A DNA stretch of 7,428 nucleotides, taken from an uncultured Collinsella sp. (GTDB lineage: Bacteria; Actinomycetota; Coriobacteriia; Coriobacteriales; Coriobacteriaceae). The position numbers were made by a program, and so were the translations under genes. Shown here piece after piece: positions 6,515-7,428 of this stretch (position 1 is its first letter; each line of letters opens with the position of its first letter). The notes below the pieces were generated by a model, which was given only the letters and a program-made list of their open reading frames with translations, had not been told where the DNA came from and made no database searches. The stretch covers positions 1-7,428 of the forward strand of contig UQVT01000094.1 of the NCBI GenBank assembly GCA_900544465.1. Reading direction: 5' to 3'.

Positions 6515-6556
6515 TCTGGATTATATTTTGAAGTATACTTGGAAATATAATCCAGA
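6515..6556. promoter_or_regulatory. 42-bp near-perfect dyad, probable toxin-antitoxin operator
   Basis: TCTGGATTATATTT (6515-6528) and AAATATAATCCAGA (6543-6556) are exact inverted repeats. The 14-bp spacer holds a perfect palindrome, AAGTATACTT (6531-6540), with the same centre of symmetry. Only two base-pair positions (6529/6542 and 6530/6541) break the symmetry over 42 bp. It overlaps the best -10 (6546-6551) and ends 20 bp before the antitoxin ATG, the expected site for autorepression by an antitoxin or toxin-antitoxin complex. TTATTTTTTT follows directly (6557-6566), so the transcribed dyad also resembles an AU-rich intrinsic terminator. Confidence 0.75.
6546..6551 (+). promoter_or_regulatory. 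-10 element of the toxin-antitoxin operon
   Basis: A perfect TATAAT inside the right arm of the dyad, 25 bp before the antitoxin ATG and followed by a GGAGGT ribosome binding site (6567-6572). No good -35 lies at 16-18 bp (TATTTT region). TATACT at 6534-6539 is a weaker alternative -10. By symmetry the left arm carries a TATAAT on the minus strand (6525 to 6520). Confidence 0.45.
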
Positions 6557-6576
6557 TTATTTTTTTGGAGGTCAAA

Positions 6577-6927
6577 ATGTCCCCACTTGTTCTGGAAAAA
6601 CCGGTGTTTACAAAAGACCAGGTTGTTTCTGCTACCGAAGCAAGCAAGTCCTTATCCGCCGTTCGTAAACGCGCAAAACGTGCGCCTCAGTTCATTGCTG
6701 ATCATAATGATATCGATACCGTGATTATCGACTATGCTGCCTATGAGGAAATGTACGGCGCGCTGCAGTATCTGCGTGAACTTGAGATAAATCGCATCGC
6801 TGCGGATCGAGTCAAGCATGGTCCGCATGAGTTTGTTCCGTTTGAGGACGCCTTAACTGCCGAGGAGCTCGCGGAGCTTGAGTCGATGGATCCGGACGCG
6901 ATTCCCGACGAGGATTTTTTCGAATGA
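6577..6927 (+). CDS. Phd/YefM-type antitoxin of a type II toxin-antitoxin pair
   Basis: A 116-residue small protein whose partner is the RelE-type toxin encoded next. Residues about 12-60 fit the Phd/YefM DNA-binding fold: V-V-S-A-T-E-A-S-K-S-L (16-26), a basic patch R-K-R-A-K-R (30-35), then H-N-D-I-D-T-V-I-I-D and Y-E-E-M-Y, as in the family's strand leading to the Y-E-x-L helix. The C-terminal third (about 85-116) is very acidic (E-E-L-A-E-L-E, D-E-D-F-F-E), as expected for the segment that wraps and blocks the toxin. ATG 6577 is chosen over the in-frame TTG at 6565 because GGAGGT lies at 6567-6572. It probably represses its own promoter at the dyad 6515-6556. More A- and T-rich codons than upstream genes suggest an acquired module. 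Confidence 0.88.
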   Translation: MSPLVLEKPVFTKDQVVSATEASKSLSAVRKRAKRAPQFIADHNDIDTVIIDYAAYEEMYGALQYLRELEINRIAADRVKHGPHEFVPFEDALTAEELAELESMDPDAIPDEDFFE

Positions 6928-7268
6928 GCGGGCATTTTGTTGTCGGCTTTTTGAATCGAGACGTCGAGAAGGAATATCAAAAACTAGATGGATCCCAGCG
7001 CAGGCTCGTCCGTATTGCCGTCGCAAAATTAAAGACGCGCGCCGATGAAATCGGGACGCCGCTTCACGGCGAGCTCGCCGGCTGTAAAAAGATTAAATGG
7101 CGGAATGCGGGACTCCGAATGGTTTTTCGAATCCGGGAGGACGGAACGGTTGAGATTGCCGAGATTGTGGCAATAGGGCGGCGCGATCGTTCCGAGGTCT
7201 ATAAGACGGCCGTAGGGCGCCTGTCAAAGCAATCCGCCATGGTTGAATACGACGGAACCCTGAGATAG
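6924..7268 (+). CDS. relE: RelE-family mRNA interferase toxin
   Basis: A 114-residue toxin of the RelE/ParE superfamily, expected to cut mRNA in the ribosomal A site when the antitoxin is degraded. The second half aligns by eye with E. coli RelE: K-I-K-W-R-N-A-G-L-R against K-I-K-L-R-S-S-G-Y-R, then I-G-R-R-D-R-S-E-V-Y against V-G-K-R-E-R-S-E-V-Y. On this alignment the residues important in RelE (K52, K54, R61, R81, Y87) are all kept as K56, K58, R65, R87 and Y93, so the enzyme looks active. The N-terminal helix pair, rich in Lys and Arg, is typical. Its ATG overlaps the antitoxin stop (ATGA, 6924-6927), indicating translational coupling and one mRNA. At 114 residues it is somewhat longer than E. 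coli RelE (95), with a short extra C-terminal tail after R99-L100. Confidence 0.92.
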   Translation: MSGHFVVGFLNRDVEKEYQKLDGSQRRLVRIAVAKLKTRADEIGTPLHGELAGCKKIKWRNAGLRMVFRIREDGTVEIAEIVAIGRRDRSEVYKTAVGRLSKQSAMVEYDGTLR

Positions 7269-7270
7269 GG

Positions 7271-7305
7271 AAGGCCGAAGTTCCGATGGTGCTTCGGCCT
7301 TTTTT
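7271..7305 (+). terminator. Intrinsic terminator of the toxin-antitoxin operon
   Basis: AAGGCCGAAG (7271-7280) pairs perfectly with CTTCGGCCTT (7292-7301) around an 11-nt loop, with T residues running to 7305. It begins 2 nt after the toxin stop codon. Confidence 0.9.
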
Positions 7306-7402
7306 GTTTTCGGCTTGGTTGCTGACATTACCCCGCAGGTTGAGCACACGTCAGACACTATGACCCAATCCAGGGGCACGGAAACGACAGGAGCCCCCGC
7401 TC

Positions 7403-7428
7403 GTGACCGCGGGTCGGGGCTGCGACAA
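7403..7428 (+). other. Possible start of a further gene, cut by the window end
   Basis: A GTG at 7403 has AGGAG (7389-7393) nine bases upstream and stays open to the window end, giving only eight codons (M-T-A-G-R-G-C-D). Another open frame starts at ATG 7360 without a ribosome binding site. The same stretch contains an imperfect hairpin, AGCCCC (7392-7397) with GGGGCT (7416-7421), without a T-run on either strand. Too little is visible to identify a product; the rest of 7306-7402 shows nothing I can support. Confidence 0.15.

Noticed and set aside
7392..7421. Hairpin near the window end as a terminator or tRNA
   Set aside because: No T-run on either strand, and no tRNA arms or TTCGA-like T-loop could be found.

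Overview
The window is ordinary chromosomal DNA from a GC-rich, probably anaerobic bacterium. Gene style, codon use and content (a two-domain glutamine-dependent NAD synthase, a strongly codon-biased L-lactate dehydrogenase, a DUF2974 hydrolase, an NA37-type nucleoid protein) suggest a gut Coriobacteriia such as Collinsella. This assignment is inferred from style; there is no rRNA or marker gene to prove it. All genes lie on the + strand. No tRNA, rRNA, CRISPR array, insertion sequence or transposase is visible.

Layout. (1) 1-1682: the 3' part of nadE, cut off by the window edge; roughly the first 100 codons are missing. (2) 1683-1800: a spacer with a strong terminator hairpin 25 nt before the next gene. 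(3) 1801-2964: a class I/II PLP-dependent aminotransferase. (4) 2965-3165: a 201-bp spacer with a candidate -10 and a second strong hairpin, again about 25 nt before a start codon. (5) 3166-4116: L-lactate dehydrogenase with the full catalytic set, followed by an intrinsic terminator. (6) 4231-5391: a DUF2974 (Mbeg1-like) alpha/beta-hydrolase of unknown substrate. (7) 5488-6492: a 37-kDa nucleoid-associated (NA37/YejK-like) protein. (8) 6577-7268: a type II toxin-antitoxin pair (Phd/YefM-type antitoxin and RelE-type mRNA interferase) with ATGA start-stop overlap, its own AT-rich promoter and a clean terminator. (9) 7306-7428: non-coding or the very start of another gene.

Functionally, nadE (NAD supply) and ldh (NADH reoxidation during fermentation) fit a sugar- or amino-acid-fermenting anaerobe. 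Most genes look like separate transcription units; only the toxin-antitoxin pair is clearly an operon.

The most notable non-coding signal is a 42-bp near-perfect dyad covering the toxin-antitoxin promoter. It is followed directly by a T-run, so it may be both an operator and a terminator for the upstream gene. A second signal is a pair of 18-bp near-identical, partly palindromic repeats (16/18 matches) flanking the DUF2974 gene, which resemble copies of an interspersed REP-like element. I see no convincing large new system here.
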